This document shows positions 55,048 to 64,000 of a stretch of DNA of 64,000 bases, in pieces. Within the stretch, counting starts at the first letter, position 1. Each line of letters opens with the position of its first letter. The DNA is from Dyella sp. RRB7 (lineage in GTDB: Bacteria > Pseudomonadota > Gammaproteobacteria > Xanthomonadales > Rhodanobacteraceae). The stretch covers positions 186,001-250,000 of the forward strand of contig NZ_JAKWJS010000006.1 in NCBI RefSeq assembly GCF_022761115.1, given 5' to 3'. The position numbers and the translations under genes are program-made. The notes under the pieces were generated by a model. The model ran no database searches. It saw only the letters and a program-made list of their open reading frames with translations, and was not told the DNA's origin.

Positions 55048-56604
55048 ATGAATGGGTGCGTTTGCGTGGAGGACATCAACTACGTGCGGCCACCGGTTGT
55101 TGTAGAAGCCGCGTTTTCCCTTGATGTTTCTTCCCATGTGCAAAACGTCGCGCAAACACGCGGTTTGCTCGACGCCATTTGGCTAGCCGCTGAGCGGTTT
55201 GAACGCGATGAACTGCTGAGGTACGTGGCAGTCATCAATTCGCTTATTCAACGCCAGGATGTGATCGCCCAACGGTGGGCTAGCCGTGAGGAACTGGAGA
55301 CGCTTTTGGCCATCGGCCTCATCTGGCAGGATGAGGCCGCACGCGCGCTGGAGTTGGCCAGTGCAGTGCTGAAGCGCTCGGCCACGCAGCGATTTCGTCT
55401 GGTCCTATTGACGGTCGTGCGTTACGCCTGCTGGAAAACCCGCAGGCTCGGTGTGTTTTACGATCTTCCGATGCCCCGCCACTATTGGGGCCGCCTGAAC
55501 ATGCAGGCGCTCAAAATCATCAATCTGTCGCTCGAAGCAGCGGCTGAGGCCGAACAGTTACGCTTGAAGTTGGCGGAACGAAACGCCCGTCGCGCCGTCG
55601 CGTTGAGTGAACTGGCGTTCGGTGTCGATGCCAACGCTGCGTTGCTATCGCGATGCGTGCTCGCGGCAGTCGCCTATGAAATGGGCGGCATAGAGGAGTC
55701 CCACGCACTGATTCGTGGCCGCGATGCCGCCATTGATCAATACGGCTCTGCGGACACCACTTTATGGGGCATGACGGTGGCCGCGCGTATTGCGATGGCC
55801 AACCAGCAGCCCAGGCAAGCGCTGGCGGTTATTCGAAGAGCCCATGCAGTGAGCCGACAACGTGGTTGGAAGGCATTGGCGGCGCACTTCGTTGAGCAGG
55901 AGATCACGCTGCTGATCAGCGCGGGACACCTGTTGCTCGCAACGCAAACGTTGACACGCGCGTTGCGACGTGAGCCGTCGATTGCACAACTTGGTTTGCC
56001 GATAGACGAAATGGCATGGCCGTTGGAGGCGGCCCGTTTGCGCATCGCATTTGCTACCGGCGATTTCGCCCAGGCAGCCGACGGCTTCACTCGGTTGAGC
56101 TGCTGGTTGAACGAGCGCAATCAGGAAACATTCGCCGTGCGCTTTGCAGCGCTCGCGGCTGCCAGCCTATTTCATGGCGGGCACCCGGAAGAAGCCTGCG
56201 CAGGCTTACTTAAGGCGCTTGATCTGGGGGCTTCGGCCGGATTTTTCCGCACCTTCGTGGACGAACTGGAAGTTATCGCGCCGTGCCTTCGCAGGACTCG
56301 CGCATCGATGAAGCATCAGTTGGGCCATCTCAATGCTTATATAAATGCGATACTCGCACCCCGTAATGTGGCGGTCGCCGTTCCTGAGAACAACGCTGCC
56401 CACGAAATGACGCAGATACTCAGCCGTCGCGAAATCGTAGTGCTGCATCTGATCAGCAAGGGATATTCCAACAAGATAATCGCGCGTGAACTGCATATCA
56501 CGCCTGAAACAGTTAAAAGTCACATCAAGCGTATGTCGCTTAAGCTCTCCACCAAAAGACGTGCAGAGGCCGTCGCGCTTGGAAAGTCGCTTGGAATTAT
56601 CTAA
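55048..56604 (+). CDS. LuxR-type regulator with MalT/TPR-like helical domain
   Basis: About 518 residues. The bulk is an all-helical repeat region like the C-terminal part of MalT/AlkS (RCVLAAVAYEMGGIEESHAL, QQPRQALAVIRRAHAVSRQR). It ends in a LuxR helix-turn-helix, LSRREIVVLHLISKGYSNKI with ITPETVKSHIKRMSLKL. The NTPase module of large LAL regulators is missing, so it is a short form. The start is ATG 55048, with a TTG at 54991 as alternative. It converges on the response regulator gene, leaving 119 bases between the stops. Confidence 0.85.
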   Translation: MNGCVCVEDINYVRPPVVVEAAFSLDVSSHVQNVAQTRGLLDAIWLAAERFERDELLRYVAVINSLIQRQDVIAQRWASREELETLLAIGLIWQDEAARALELASAVLKRSATQRFRLVLLTVVRYACWKTRRLGVFYDLPMPRHYWGRLNMQALKIINLSLEAAAEAEQLRLKLAERNARRAVALSELAFGVDANAALLSRCVLAAVAYEMGGIEESHALIRGRDAAIDQYGSADTTLWGMTVAARIAMANQQPRQALAVIRRAHAVSRQRGWKALAAHFVEQEITLLISAGHLLLATQTLTRALRREPSIAQLGLPIDEMAWPLEAARLRIAFATGDFAQAADGFTRLSCWLNERNQETFAVRFAALAAASLFHGGHPEEACAGLLKALDLGASAGFFRTFVDELEVIAPCLRRTRASMKHQLGHLNAYINAILAPRNVAVAVPENNAAHEMTQILSRREIVVLHLISKGYSNKIIARELHITPETVKSHIKRMSLKLSTKRRAEAVALGKSLGII

Positions 56605-56723
56605 CGGCGCATGGACCCGTTTTACCTGATTCACGCTCGAAAGCAGCGCATGATGACGTTCAATGGTGGTGCGGATTGGCAATCCGGCAGGGCTCGGCGC
56701 CAGCTAGCAAGCGCTACGCAGAC

Positions 56724-57374
56724 TTACTGCACCGGGTCGATGAAGCCGCGCCCGATCGCGATCATTACGGCATGTGTTCGGTCGTCAGCATTCAGTTTAC
56801 GCATAATGCTTTTCAGGCGCGCCTTGACCGTGTCTTCGGAAATGAAGAGCGTGTTGGCGATATCGCGATTGCTGCGCCCTTGAGCAACCAGTTTGAGGAT
56901 ACTGGTCTCTCGCTCAGTCAATGGCTCGTCGCCCATGTGCTGGGCGACCTGCTGCGCGACATCGGGTGCGATGGTGTGCCTGCCGACGAGTGCGCTGCGA
57001 ATGGCTCTGACGATTTCCTGGCCGCGGGCCGTCTTGAGGAGATACGACCTGGCACCTAGCGCAAATGCCCGCGCGACTCGGGCGTCCCCCAGGAAACTTG
57101 TCAGAACAATGATGGCGGCATCGGAAAACTCTTCACGAATGGCCGAGATGGCCTGCAAACCATCGATCTCCGGCATCTGAAGATCAATCAGCAACAGATC
57201 GGGGCGGATCTCGCGGAAACGCTGGATCGCTTCCTTGCCGTCGCCTGCTTCACCGACGACAACCATGTCATCCTCGGCGGAAAGCATCGAACGCAGGCCG
57301 TCCCGGATCACGGGATGGTCGTCGGCGATGAGAATGCGAAACCGTTCTGGCTCTTCGTTCAAGGTCTCATCCAA
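56724..57374 (-). CDS. NarL/LuxR-type response regulator
   Basis: 216 residues: receiver domain with IADDHPVIRDGL, phosphorylation site Asp64 in LLLIDLQMPEIDG, and Lys in YLLKTARG. A LuxR helix-turn-helix follows (LTERETSILKLVAQGRSNRD, ISEDTVKARLKSI). The start codon is TTG 57374 (TTG 57362 also possible); no in-frame ATG fits. It lies 89 bases downstream of the sensor kinase and is its evident partner. It is a candidate binder of the GC palindromes in this block. Confidence 0.92.
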   Translation of the reverse strand: MDETLNEEPERFRILIADDHPVIRDGLRSMLSAEDDMVVVGEAGDGKEAIQRFREIRPDLLLIDLQMPEIDGLQAISAIREEFSDAAIIVLTSFLGDARVARAFALGARSYLLKTARGQEIVRAIRSALVGRHTIAPDVAQQVAQHMGDEPLTERETSILKLVAQGRSNRDIANTLFISEDTVKARLKSIMRKLNADDRTHAVMIAIGRGFIDPVQ

Positions 57375-57463
57375 ACACGTTGTATATGCCGATGATTAGA
57401 GGAGATTGCGCGATCGACCTGATGCTTATGGTCTTTGAACTATGCACAAACAAGCCAGATATT

Positions 57464-60400
57464 TCAACGCTCGAAAGGGTATTTAAAAGTACCTTGGGCG
57501 CCCGCTTTATCCGTTCGATGTCTGTTCGGCCATGGGTGCTTCCATCGCTGGAGTCGGCCTGAGTTTCCATTGGAAGGGGAGAGATAGGCTTCGCGTTTGG
57601 GGACGATCAGATGGATGGTTGTACCTGGCGCCAATGCATCTATCTCCACGCTCGCGTTGATTTTCCCCGCACGCTCGTGCATACCCGAGATGCCCCAGTG
57701 ACCCGCACGCTGTCGGGCCTCCATAAGCTCCCGGTCGATACCCACCCCGTCGTCGCTGACGGAAATGTGGAGAGTGTTGGCGTTATAGATGATCGTCACA
57801 ACGACATGGTCTGCATCGGCATGATGGTAGGCATTAAGAATGGCTTCACGAGTGATGGCGAAGATCTCGACGCAAGCCTCCTGGCGAATTGGCAAAGGCT
57901 CGCCCTCCACGCGCAACGCAAAGAGCGTCGGGGAGGTTGTTGACGCCTCTTGACCGACAGTGAGCAATTCCGAAACCAGGTCCACGTCGCGCTTGTCGTC
58001 TTGCCGGAGCAGACGAATTTTGTCGCGGCCATCAATCAGAACGTCACGCATCTTTTCTTCAATCGCCGTGGCCGCATCGCGCTGGTGTGGCGCAAGGTCG
58101 GTCTTGCGGGCCCAAAACTCCATTTGCATTAGTAGCCCCTGCATTCCTTGCAGCAGCGTGTCGTGAAGCTCGCGGGCGATGCTTTCGCGCTCTTCGTGCT
58201 TGGCCTCAAGGCTGATACGCAGGCGCCGGGAGAGATGGCGAAGTCGTAGGGCAATGGCGAGCCATAGAGCAACCAATATGGCCAACACGCAGACACCTCT
58301 AAACCATAGGGTCTGATAGAAGGCGGGCTTAATGTAAAAGGCCATGTGCGCGCCAGCTAGGCTTTGGACCCCGTCGTTGTTGGAAGCCACGATATCGAAT
58401 TGGTGCATTCCTGGCGCTAGATTGGAATAGCTGACTTCCCGACGTGTGCCAACGTCCTTCCAGTCAGGGTCGACGCCAAGCAGGCGTACTTTGGCACCGA
58501 CGCGTTCGGGTATGGTCAGGCTGAGCACCGAAAACTCAATGTCCAGGTTTCGGGTATGCGCGGGAAATGTCAGTTTGTCGCGTGGACTGTAAGCTTTGTC
58601 GTTGGCGCTGATTCCCGTGATAGCAATCGAGGGTGGAACGGGGTTGCTTACAAGCTGGCCAGGATCAAGCCAAACCACGCCATTGATGGTGGCGAACCAC
58701 AATCGCCCGTCCGCGCTTTTGACGACAGTGGGATGGCCGTAATGGATGTCGGGAGGGCCGGGCAAGCCATCCAAACCATCGAATTTCTTGAGAGGCAGGG
58801 CATGCGCGGCATCGCTCTCGGCTTGGGTTACATCCCTTGCCGGCGCGCGGTAAACGCCAGACATTGCATGTATCCACATGTCACCGTTGGATGCAAAGGC
58901 GATTCCGGTGATCGTCCCCAAGGCCGACGGTTGGGAGAGCCGCACGACTTTCATGCGCATCCCATCCATAAAGCCAAGGCCTTCGCTTCCGCCGACCCAA
59001 AGGTGTCGGCCGTCACTCATGAAGGCGCCTATGCTGCCGATGGTTACTCCTTGATCTGCACTCAGCAAGGCTGCCTTTCCATCATCGATAACACCTATGA
59101 GATCGATGTTTGGATGACCTCGCAAATAGCCGTACCACACGCGCCCACTGTCATCTGCGTACAATGCAGAGGGAGGGCGATTTACTTTGGGAATGGCGAA
59201 CGGTACCCATTGATCTCGATTCAGCGTAAACAAGCCAAAGCTGCCGTTCGTCGAAGCTTCTGATACGCCCCAAAGAACACCGTGGCTGTCCTTTGTGATC
59301 TCAGTCATGTCGAGCGACGGCGATGTTGAATGAGCCATCAGCTTGGTGCCGGCGTCATTAGTCATCCACAGATCAAACGAATTGACAGCATGCTCTTGCG
59401 ATAAATATGTGTTGTTGTCGCGATCGGCATAGACCGCAATGACTGACCCTGGGATTGATGTGCTGGTATGTCCGTCCTTCAACTTCTGGGTAGCTTGTAA
59501 CTGCATTCCAGCCCAAACCGAACCGTCCTTGCCAGCCGCGAGCGCGTACATGCTGCCGTTTTGGGGGAATGGGGATCGGGCAAAATTGCTCCGGCTAAAG
59601 CGATCGATGCCATGGCTCGTTCCCACCCATAGATTGTCCTCTCGATCGACCAAGAGCGTCCGGGTGGCATCCGAGCTGAGGCCGTTTGAGCTGTCGAACT
59701 TACTGCCGGCCAACACATTTTCGGCGGGTCTCGACGGGCCGTTGAGATATGACGCGGGAATTTGTTGAATGCCGTTTCTCTGGGTGCTTAGCCAAGCGTT
59801 CCCCTGTCCATCGAATGCCATGGCGCGTGCCATCAACTGAGATAATGCGCCGGCGTTGGACCTGATGGGTGTTGTCGCGTGGGTGTCCCACCGCTCGATG
59901 GCGCTTTCGCTGTAGCAAACCCAGACGCTTCCGTCAGTATTTTGCACAAGGTCTGAGATGTAACCTTTCTGTGTCGACGCCTCCAACGTCATGAACTGCG
60001 TTGAGCGCGCTGGCCGATAGAGAAGTTTGTCTAGCGTGCCGGCCCACATGTTTCCGTTGCGATCGACCAGCACGCGGACCACGTATTCCTTTTGACTCAA
60101 AAGCTGAAGAAAGCCGGCATCGGGAACTTTCCATCGCCTCCCATCAAAGGTCATGACATTGGGTGCAACCGAAGCCCAGGTGCCACCGTCCGGACTATTG
60201 ACGAACTGGCTATTGAGGGTACTGACGGGGCCATGTTCTTCGGAACTCACATGCGCAATGGTGTCGCCTTTGATTTCGTAGATAGGGCCGTGCGCGTAAC
60301 CCAGCCAAAGGCCGCCGTCCGCCCCGGAGAAAATCGTCATGAGCGGAAGTTTGGGCAGCGCAACGGAGCCGATTCTTTCGACATGCTGAAAGCGGAAACC

Positions 60401-60640
60401 ATCGAAGCGGAACAGGCCTTCAGATGACCCGATCCATATGAATCCGTCATTCGTCTGCGCTAAGGCGGTTACGCCCACGGGCGCGCCATCGCGCGTCGTC
60501 CAGGCCGAGTGCTGGTAACGATCCAGTGTCCAAGGGCGGGAGTCGGCCCAGACCGGGTTCGGTGCCGCTAGAGAAGTGGCCAGCAGTAACCACAACCATA
60601 GGATCAGCCGGTCAATCTGGTTGGATCCGATAGTTACCAC
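57464..60640 (-). CDS. Y_Y_Y-type sensor histidine kinase with beta-propeller sensor
   Basis: About 1058 residues. A signal peptide ends near NPVWAD. Two seven-bladed-propeller-like halves of reg_prop repeats follow (TNDGFIWIGSSEGLFRFDG; REDNLWVGTSHGIDRF; DGRLWFATINGVVWLDP). Then come a Y_Y_Y domain (about 750-810), one transmembrane helix, a HisKA_3 dimerisation domain with phospho-His in ARELHDTLLQGMQGL, and an HATPase domain (VSDDGVGID, GHWGISGMHERA). It probably senses a periplasmic ligand. Start taken as GTG 60640 after GGGGG; the frame is open to 61066 but that stretch has no domain. Confidence 0.88.
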   Translation of the reverse strand: MVTIGSNQIDRLILWLWLLLATSLAAPNPVWADSRPWTLDRYQHSAWTTRDGAPVGVTALAQTNDGFIWIGSSEGLFRFDGFRFQHVERIGSVALPKLPLMTIFSGADGGLWLGYAHGPIYEIKGDTIAHVSSEEHGPVSTLNSQFVNSPDGGTWASVAPNVMTFDGRRWKVPDAGFLQLLSQKEYVVRVLVDRNGNMWAGTLDKLLYRPARSTQFMTLEASTQKGYISDLVQNTDGSVWVCYSESAIERWDTHATTPIRSNAGALSQLMARAMAFDGQGNAWLSTQRNGIQQIPASYLNGPSRPAENVLAGSKFDSSNGLSSDATRTLLVDREDNLWVGTSHGIDRFSRSNFARSPFPQNGSMYALAAGKDGSVWAGMQLQATQKLKDGHTSTSIPGSVIAVYADRDNNTYLSQEHAVNSFDLWMTNDAGTKLMAHSTSPSLDMTEITKDSHGVLWGVSEASTNGSFGLFTLNRDQWVPFAIPKVNRPPSALYADDSGRVWYGYLRGHPNIDLIGVIDDGKAALLSADQGVTIGSIGAFMSDGRHLWVGGSEGLGFMDGMRMKVVRLSQPSALGTITGIAFASNGDMWIHAMSGVYRAPARDVTQAESDAAHALPLKKFDGLDGLPGPPDIHYGHPTVVKSADGRLWFATINGVVWLDPGQLVSNPVPPSIAITGISANDKAYSPRDKLTFPAHTRNLDIEFSVLSLTIPERVGAKVRLLGVDPDWKDVGTRREVSYSNLAPGMHQFDIVASNNDGVQSLAGAHMAFYIKPAFYQTLWFRGVCVLAILVALWLAIALRLRHLSRRLRISLEAKHEERESIARELHDTLLQGMQGLLMQMEFWARKTDLAPHQRDAATAIEEKMRDVLIDGRDKIRLLRQDDKRDVDLVSELLTVGQEASTTSPTLFALRVEGEPLPIRQEACVEIFAITREAILNAYHHADADHVVVTIIYNANTLHISVSDDGVGIDRELMEARQRAGHWGISGMHERAGKINASVEIDALAPGTTIHLIVPKREAYLSPSNGNSGRLQRWKHPWPNRHRTDKAGAQGTFKYPFER

Positions 60641-61229
60641 AGTACCCCCATACGCCGGCAACGCAACTTTTTGCGCCAGGCACGCCGTGTCAGGCCCAGG
60701 CGGTTCAAGGATAGCCGATGCCCTCGCTGTCCTGAGAGCGTCCAGACCAGTGACGTTGCAAGGGAGCCTGCGGTCGAAGATGGCAGATGCCTGTTTTCGG
60801 CAGTCGGCGTCGTCGTTGTTACGGCCATGACACATGCGCTCGCTGGGAGTTCGAGCGTTTGCTCCGGGTGAGTGGAAACGGGAAATGCCCCCATTTGGGG
60901 GGACGCCTAGCAACTGCGTATCGGGGATCTTAGGCGCGGAAGAATAGGCGCTACCGATTACGCCAGCGGCGACGGTCAAGGCAGCCATCGAGATGGCGAA
61001 CATGTTGTCCCAGCGAACCGTCGGCGCAGGCTTCACGCATTGTCCTCTCGATTGCCGGACACGCACGTTGCGATGGCGATCCGATGGACCGGAGCGCTGT
61101 CCCCATCAACCCTGATCGCCTGGTGACATCTGCGACGGTAAACGCGCCCGCGACCAGGCGACCGAGCAGCACATAGCCAGCTCAGCCTCTGTTTGACTGT
61201 GAGCCCGCAATGCACCTTGAGGACTAAAT
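60641..61229. other. Divergent gap between sensor kinase and bd oxidase genes
   Basis: 589 bases without a gene I can support. The sensor kinase frame stays open through it to 61066, with a hydrophobic stretch (MFAISMAALTVAAGVIGSAY) that could be chance. GC palindrome site F lies near the middle. TGAGGACT before 61230 is the ribosome binding site of the oxidase gene. Confidence 0.4.
60888..60901. promoter_or_regulatory. GC palindrome, site F
   Basis: CCCCC-ATTT-GGGGG, perfect (a sixth G follows). It is about 250 bases from the sensor kinase start and 330 bases from the bd oxidase start. Confidence 0.6.
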
Positions 61230-62642
61230 ATGTTCGGCTTGAGTTCGCTCGAATTGTCGAGAATGCAGTTCGCCTTCACGGTGTCGGTGCACATCATCTT
61301 TCCCGCCATCACCATCGGTCTAGCCAGCTTTTTGGCTGTCCTCGAGGCGCTGTGGCTTTGGAAAAAGCAGCGCGTCTACTACGACCTTTATCAGTTTTGG
61401 ATGCACGTCTTTGCCGTCAATTTCGGGATGGGCGTTGTTTCTGGATTGGTGATGGCGTACGAGTTTGGCACCAACTGGAGCCAGTTCTCTTCAGTGGCCG
61501 GCGGCATTACAGGGCCGTTGCTCGCTTACGAGGTACTGACTGCGTTTTTCCTCGAGGCCGGTTTCCTTGGCGTCATGCTGTTTGGTCGCGATAAGGTGGG
61601 ACCAGGGCTGCACTTCTTTGCTACGGTCATGGTGGCAGTGGGTACCTTGATATCAACGACCTGGATTCTTGCTTCCAATAGCTGGATGCAAACCCCGCAA
61701 GGCTTTTCCATCGTCAATGGCCGCGCGATTCCGGTCAACTGGCTCGAGGTGATTTTCAATCCCTCTTTTCCGTTCCGGCTTGCTCATATGACGGTGGCGG
61801 CCTATCTGTCGACTGCGCTGTTCGTCGGCGCATCAGGTGCCTGGCATCTCCTGAAGGGACACAGTACCGACGCCGTTCGAACGATGCTGTCGATGGCCAT
61901 GTGGATGATCGTCATCGTTGCCCCGATCCAGATTTTTCTGGGCGATGCTCATGGACTGAACACGCTCAAGTACCAGCCCGCAAAAATTGCTGCCATTGAA
62001 GGGCACTGGGAGAACAAGGGAGATAGCAGCCCGCTCGTCCTGGTTGGGTTCCCTGATATGGAGGCTGAAGTGACGCGTGCCGCAGTGGAAGTTCCTCGTT
62101 TGGGCAGCATCCTCCTCACTCATAGTCTTCATGGGCAAATTCCGCCGTTGAAGTCCTTCCCCAAATCCGATCGACCCAATTCGAGTATTGTGTTTTGGAC
62201 ATTCCGCCTCATGGCGGGACTGGGCTTCTTGATGGCGCTTCTTGGGCTGTGGGCCGCGGTGCTCCGCGCGCGCAAACGCCTCTACACCTCGCGCCTGTTC
62301 TTGAGATTTGCAACGCTCATGGGCCCCAGTGGTTTGGTCGCCCTGTTAGCCGGTTGGATGACAACCGAGATTGGCCGTCAGCCGTGGGTGGTTTACGGCC
62401 TGCTTCGAACTGAGAATGCAGTTTCGAACCATTCGGCCGCAGCCGTATCAGCGACGCTCGCTATCTTCGTTGCCGTGTACGTTTTCGTGTTTGGCACGGG
62501 CGTTAGCTACATGCTGAAGCTTGTAGCCAAGGGACCCTACGGTGTCCGCGGTGCAGATATGTCGGAGCCAGGTCAAGCCAGGCGTCCGGCGCGACCGCTC
62601 TCGGCAACGCCTGACAACATCGATCCTGCGATCACCAAGTGA
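61230..62642 (+). CDS. cydA: Cytochrome bd-type quinol oxidase subunit I (CIO type)
   Basis: 470 residues with nine predicted transmembrane helices. Haem-ligand candidates are His21 in SVHIIFPAITIG and His in RLAHMTVAAYL; the quinol-site motif GRQPWVVYG is present. The Q-loop is short, as in cyanide-insensitive (CioA) oxidases rather than E. coli CydA. It reduces oxygen to water using quinol without pumping protons, typical of low-oxygen or stress respiration. It is followed by subunit II and a DUF2474 peptide. Confidence 0.95.
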   Translation: MFGLSSLELSRMQFAFTVSVHIIFPAITIGLASFLAVLEALWLWKKQRVYYDLYQFWMHVFAVNFGMGVVSGLVMAYEFGTNWSQFSSVAGGITGPLLAYEVLTAFFLEAGFLGVMLFGRDKVGPGLHFFATVMVAVGTLISTTWILASNSWMQTPQGFSIVNGRAIPVNWLEVIFNPSFPFRLAHMTVAAYLSTALFVGASGAWHLLKGHSTDAVRTMLSMAMWMIVIVAPIQIFLGDAHGLNTLKYQPAKIAAIEGHWENKGDSSPLVLVGFPDMEAEVTRAAVEVPRLGSILLTHSLHGQIPPLKSFPKSDRPNSSIVFWTFRLMAGLGFLMALLGLWAAVLRARKRLYTSRLFLRFATLMGPSGLVALLAGWMTTEIGRQPWVVYGLLRTENAVSNHSAAAVSATLAIFVAVYVFVFGTGVSYMLKLVAKGPYGVRGADMSEPGQARRPARPLSATPDNIDPAITK

Positions 62643-62661
62643 ACTGGCTAGGGGCTAAATA

Positions 62662-63669
62662 ATGGGCATCGATCTGCCACTTGTCTGGATGGTCATCATC
62701 GGCTTCGGACTGATGATGTACGTCATCATGGATGGATTCGATCTTGGCATAGGCATGCTGCTGCCACTCATACGCAATCGCGAGGACCGTGACAGGATGG
62801 TCAATACGGTGGCGCCCGTGTGGGACGGCAACGAGACCTGGCTGGTACTGGGCGGAGCAGGACTGCTCGCTGCCTTTCCAACGGCGTACTCCATTTTGCT
62901 AAGCGCGCTGTATTTTCCGCTCATCTTGATGTTGATCGGACTAATCTTGCGCGGTGTTGCTTTCGAGTTTCGTTTTAAGGCCGACGACGCGCACAAGCCG
63001 TTCTGGGATAGAGCCTTCACGTGGGGGTCATTCATTGCCACCCTCTCGCAGGGGATTGCCTTGGGATCCATCATCAACGGCTTTACGGTAAGTAACCTGG
63101 TCTTTGCGGGCGGCGCGTTCGACTTCCTGTCTCCCTTCAGTATGTTCACTGGTCTTTGCCTCCTTGTCGCTTATGCACTTCTTGGCGCCACGTGGCTAGT
63201 AATGAAGACTGATGGCTTCGTTCAAGGGCAAATGCGCAGAGCGGCGCAACTGTTGGTTGTGGCCCTATTAGTCGCCATTGCCATAGTGAGCGTGTGGACG
63301 CCCCTGGCTCATCCCGGTATTGCTCGGCGATGGTTCTCGTTTCCCAACATCGCTTTCTTCAGCCCCGTTCCAATTCTGGTTCTCTTCACGTCATGGGCTC
63401 TCGTGCGGTCGCTACGGCGCGACGGGCAAGCGAAGCCCTTTGTCTTGACGCTGTTTCTTCTATTCTTGGGCTATACAGGGCTACTTATCAGCATATGGCC
63501 CAACATCGTCCCTCCATCCGTCTCGTTCCGGGACGCGGCGGGTCCAGCGCAGAGCATGGGCTTCACGCTCGTAGGCGCACTGCTCATCATTCCGTTTATT
63601 TTGACCTACAGCGCATGGTCTTATTTCGTGTTCCGCGGCAAGATCGGAAATGACGAGGGCTATCACTGA
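62662..63669 (+). CDS. cydB: Cytochrome bd-type quinol oxidase subunit II (CIO type)
   Basis: 335 residues with about eight predicted transmembrane helices: MYVIMDGFDLGIGMLLPLI, VAPVWDGNETWLVLGGAGL and RGVAFEFRFK are conserved CydB/CioB blocks. It starts 19 bases after subunit I. Its stop TGA overlaps the ATG of the next small gene (TGATG). Confidence 0.95.
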   Translation: MGIDLPLVWMVIIGFGLMMYVIMDGFDLGIGMLLPLIRNREDRDRMVNTVAPVWDGNETWLVLGGAGLLAAFPTAYSILLSALYFPLILMLIGLILRGVAFEFRFKADDAHKPFWDRAFTWGSFIATLSQGIALGSIINGFTVSNLVFAGGAFDFLSPFSMFTGLCLLVAYALLGATWLVMKTDGFVQGQMRRAAQLLVVALLVAIAIVSVWTPLAHPGIARRWFSFPNIAFFSPVPILVLFTSWALVRSLRRDGQAKPFVLTLFLLFLGYTGLLISIWPNIVPPSVSFRDAAGPAQSMGFTLVGALLIIPFILTYSAWSYFVFRGKIGNDEGYH

Positions 63670-63812
63670 TGATTAGGGCCGCAAAGCCGGTCCATCTCTG
63701 GATTCGCCGCGCCGGCTGGCTGATTGCGCTATGGATTGCGAGCGTGGCTACCTTGGCTGCCGCGGCATCATTGTTACGCTTGCTGATGACGTTGTGCGGC
63801 ATGAAAAGTTGA
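63669..63812 (+). CDS. DUF2474 small subunit of the bd oxidase
   Basis: A 47-residue single-helix membrane peptide: WIRRAGWLIALWIASVATLA then LLRLLMTLCGMKS. DUF2474 peptides follow CIO-type cydAB genes and are thought to play the stabilising role that CydX has in E. coli. Its ATG shares one base with the cydB stop. No gene is evident after it to the window end (63813-64000). Confidence 0.85.
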   Translation: MIRAAKPVHLWIRRAGWLIALWIASVATLAAAASLLRLLMTLCGMKS

Positions 63813-64000
63813 AGCTTTCGTCGGCACATGGAACGCATGCCACAAAACAATCAAGCCTGCCGCCCGGTCCTTAGGTATGCGGGACTCTGAGGCTTAGAGT
63901 TGACCATGGCTCACTCCCTGGAAGGAACGGATGCCTCACTGGCTTGCGAGTAGGGAGTGTTATCGCGAGTAGGTGCGTGTTCCCGTCCCTTTCAATTCGC

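Noticed and set aside
60641-61066. N-terminal extension of the sensor kinase to 61066
   Set aside because: It would put about 140 featureless residues before the signal peptide and would cover GC palindrome site F. The GTG at 60640 gives a normal signal peptide.

Overview
The window is GC-rich (roughly 60-66% by eye), densely coding gammaproteobacterial chromosome. The gene content points to the Xanthomonadales, most likely family Rhodanobacteraceae (Dyella, Rhodanobacter or Luteibacter type). This placement is inferred from family content (Ada-AlkA fusion, ECF sigma beside a TPR kinase, CIO-type bd oxidase, YqjI-like PadR) and not from a marker gene. I see no rRNA, tRNA or CRISPR array.

Region 1-18.6 kb is ordinary core sequence. 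It holds a truncated 7TMR-DISM sensor, an MFS exporter with a VOC protein, a lipoprotein phosphodiesterase, an alkylation-repair operon (Ada-AlkA fusion plus Ogt), a catalase-related protein with cytochrome b561, urocanase, a PER-like class A beta-lactamase, a MAPEG protein, a PqqC/TenA-fold protein with diiron-type residues, a GGDEF-EAL protein and MsrA. It closes with a secreted barnase-type RNase overlapping its barstar inhibitor.

Region 18.6-20.5 kb is a small AT-rich scar. It holds a frameshifted DNA/RNA non-specific endonuclease toxin remnant, an apparently intact YezG-type immunity gene and a 35-residue VgrG scrap. Two nested pairs of inverted repeats (about 112 bp and 155 bp arms) lie around and beside them. 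It reads as a decayed type VI effector/immunity island.

Region 20.5-38.9 kb returns to core functions: a mechanosensitive channel, endonuclease V, a Fur-like/His-rich PadR pair with a perfect 14-bp operator facing an ABC exporter, an H1-like protein, a TetR-thioesterase-thiolase operon, a TetR-controlled RND tripartite pump, and a divergent ald/lrp pair.

Region 39.1-42.0 kb is a cassette-like array. Six small genes, all on the minus strand, are separated by seven copies of a 24-nt palindrome, one per gene. It resembles an integron cassette array, but I see no classical attC core sites and no integrase.

Region 42.1-49.7 kb has a HAF-repeat protein divergent from an ECF sigma/kinase pair. It is followed by debris of a double-glycine peptide export locus: a truncated HlyD-type adaptor, a frameshifted peptide, a two-DTG aspartic protease, and a double-glycine leader running out of frame into a Fic domain.

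Region 49.7-64 kb is a redox-linked accessory block: an orphan Xre/MbcA/ParS-type antitoxin, a catalase-like haem protein, a GMC oxidoreductase remnant, PoxB, a membrane protein, a LuxR regulator, a NarL-type regulator with a Y_Y_Y sensor kinase, and a CIO-type bd oxidase with its DUF2474 peptide. Five copies of CCCCC-N4-GGGGG lie in the upstream regions of these genes and suggest one shared regulator.
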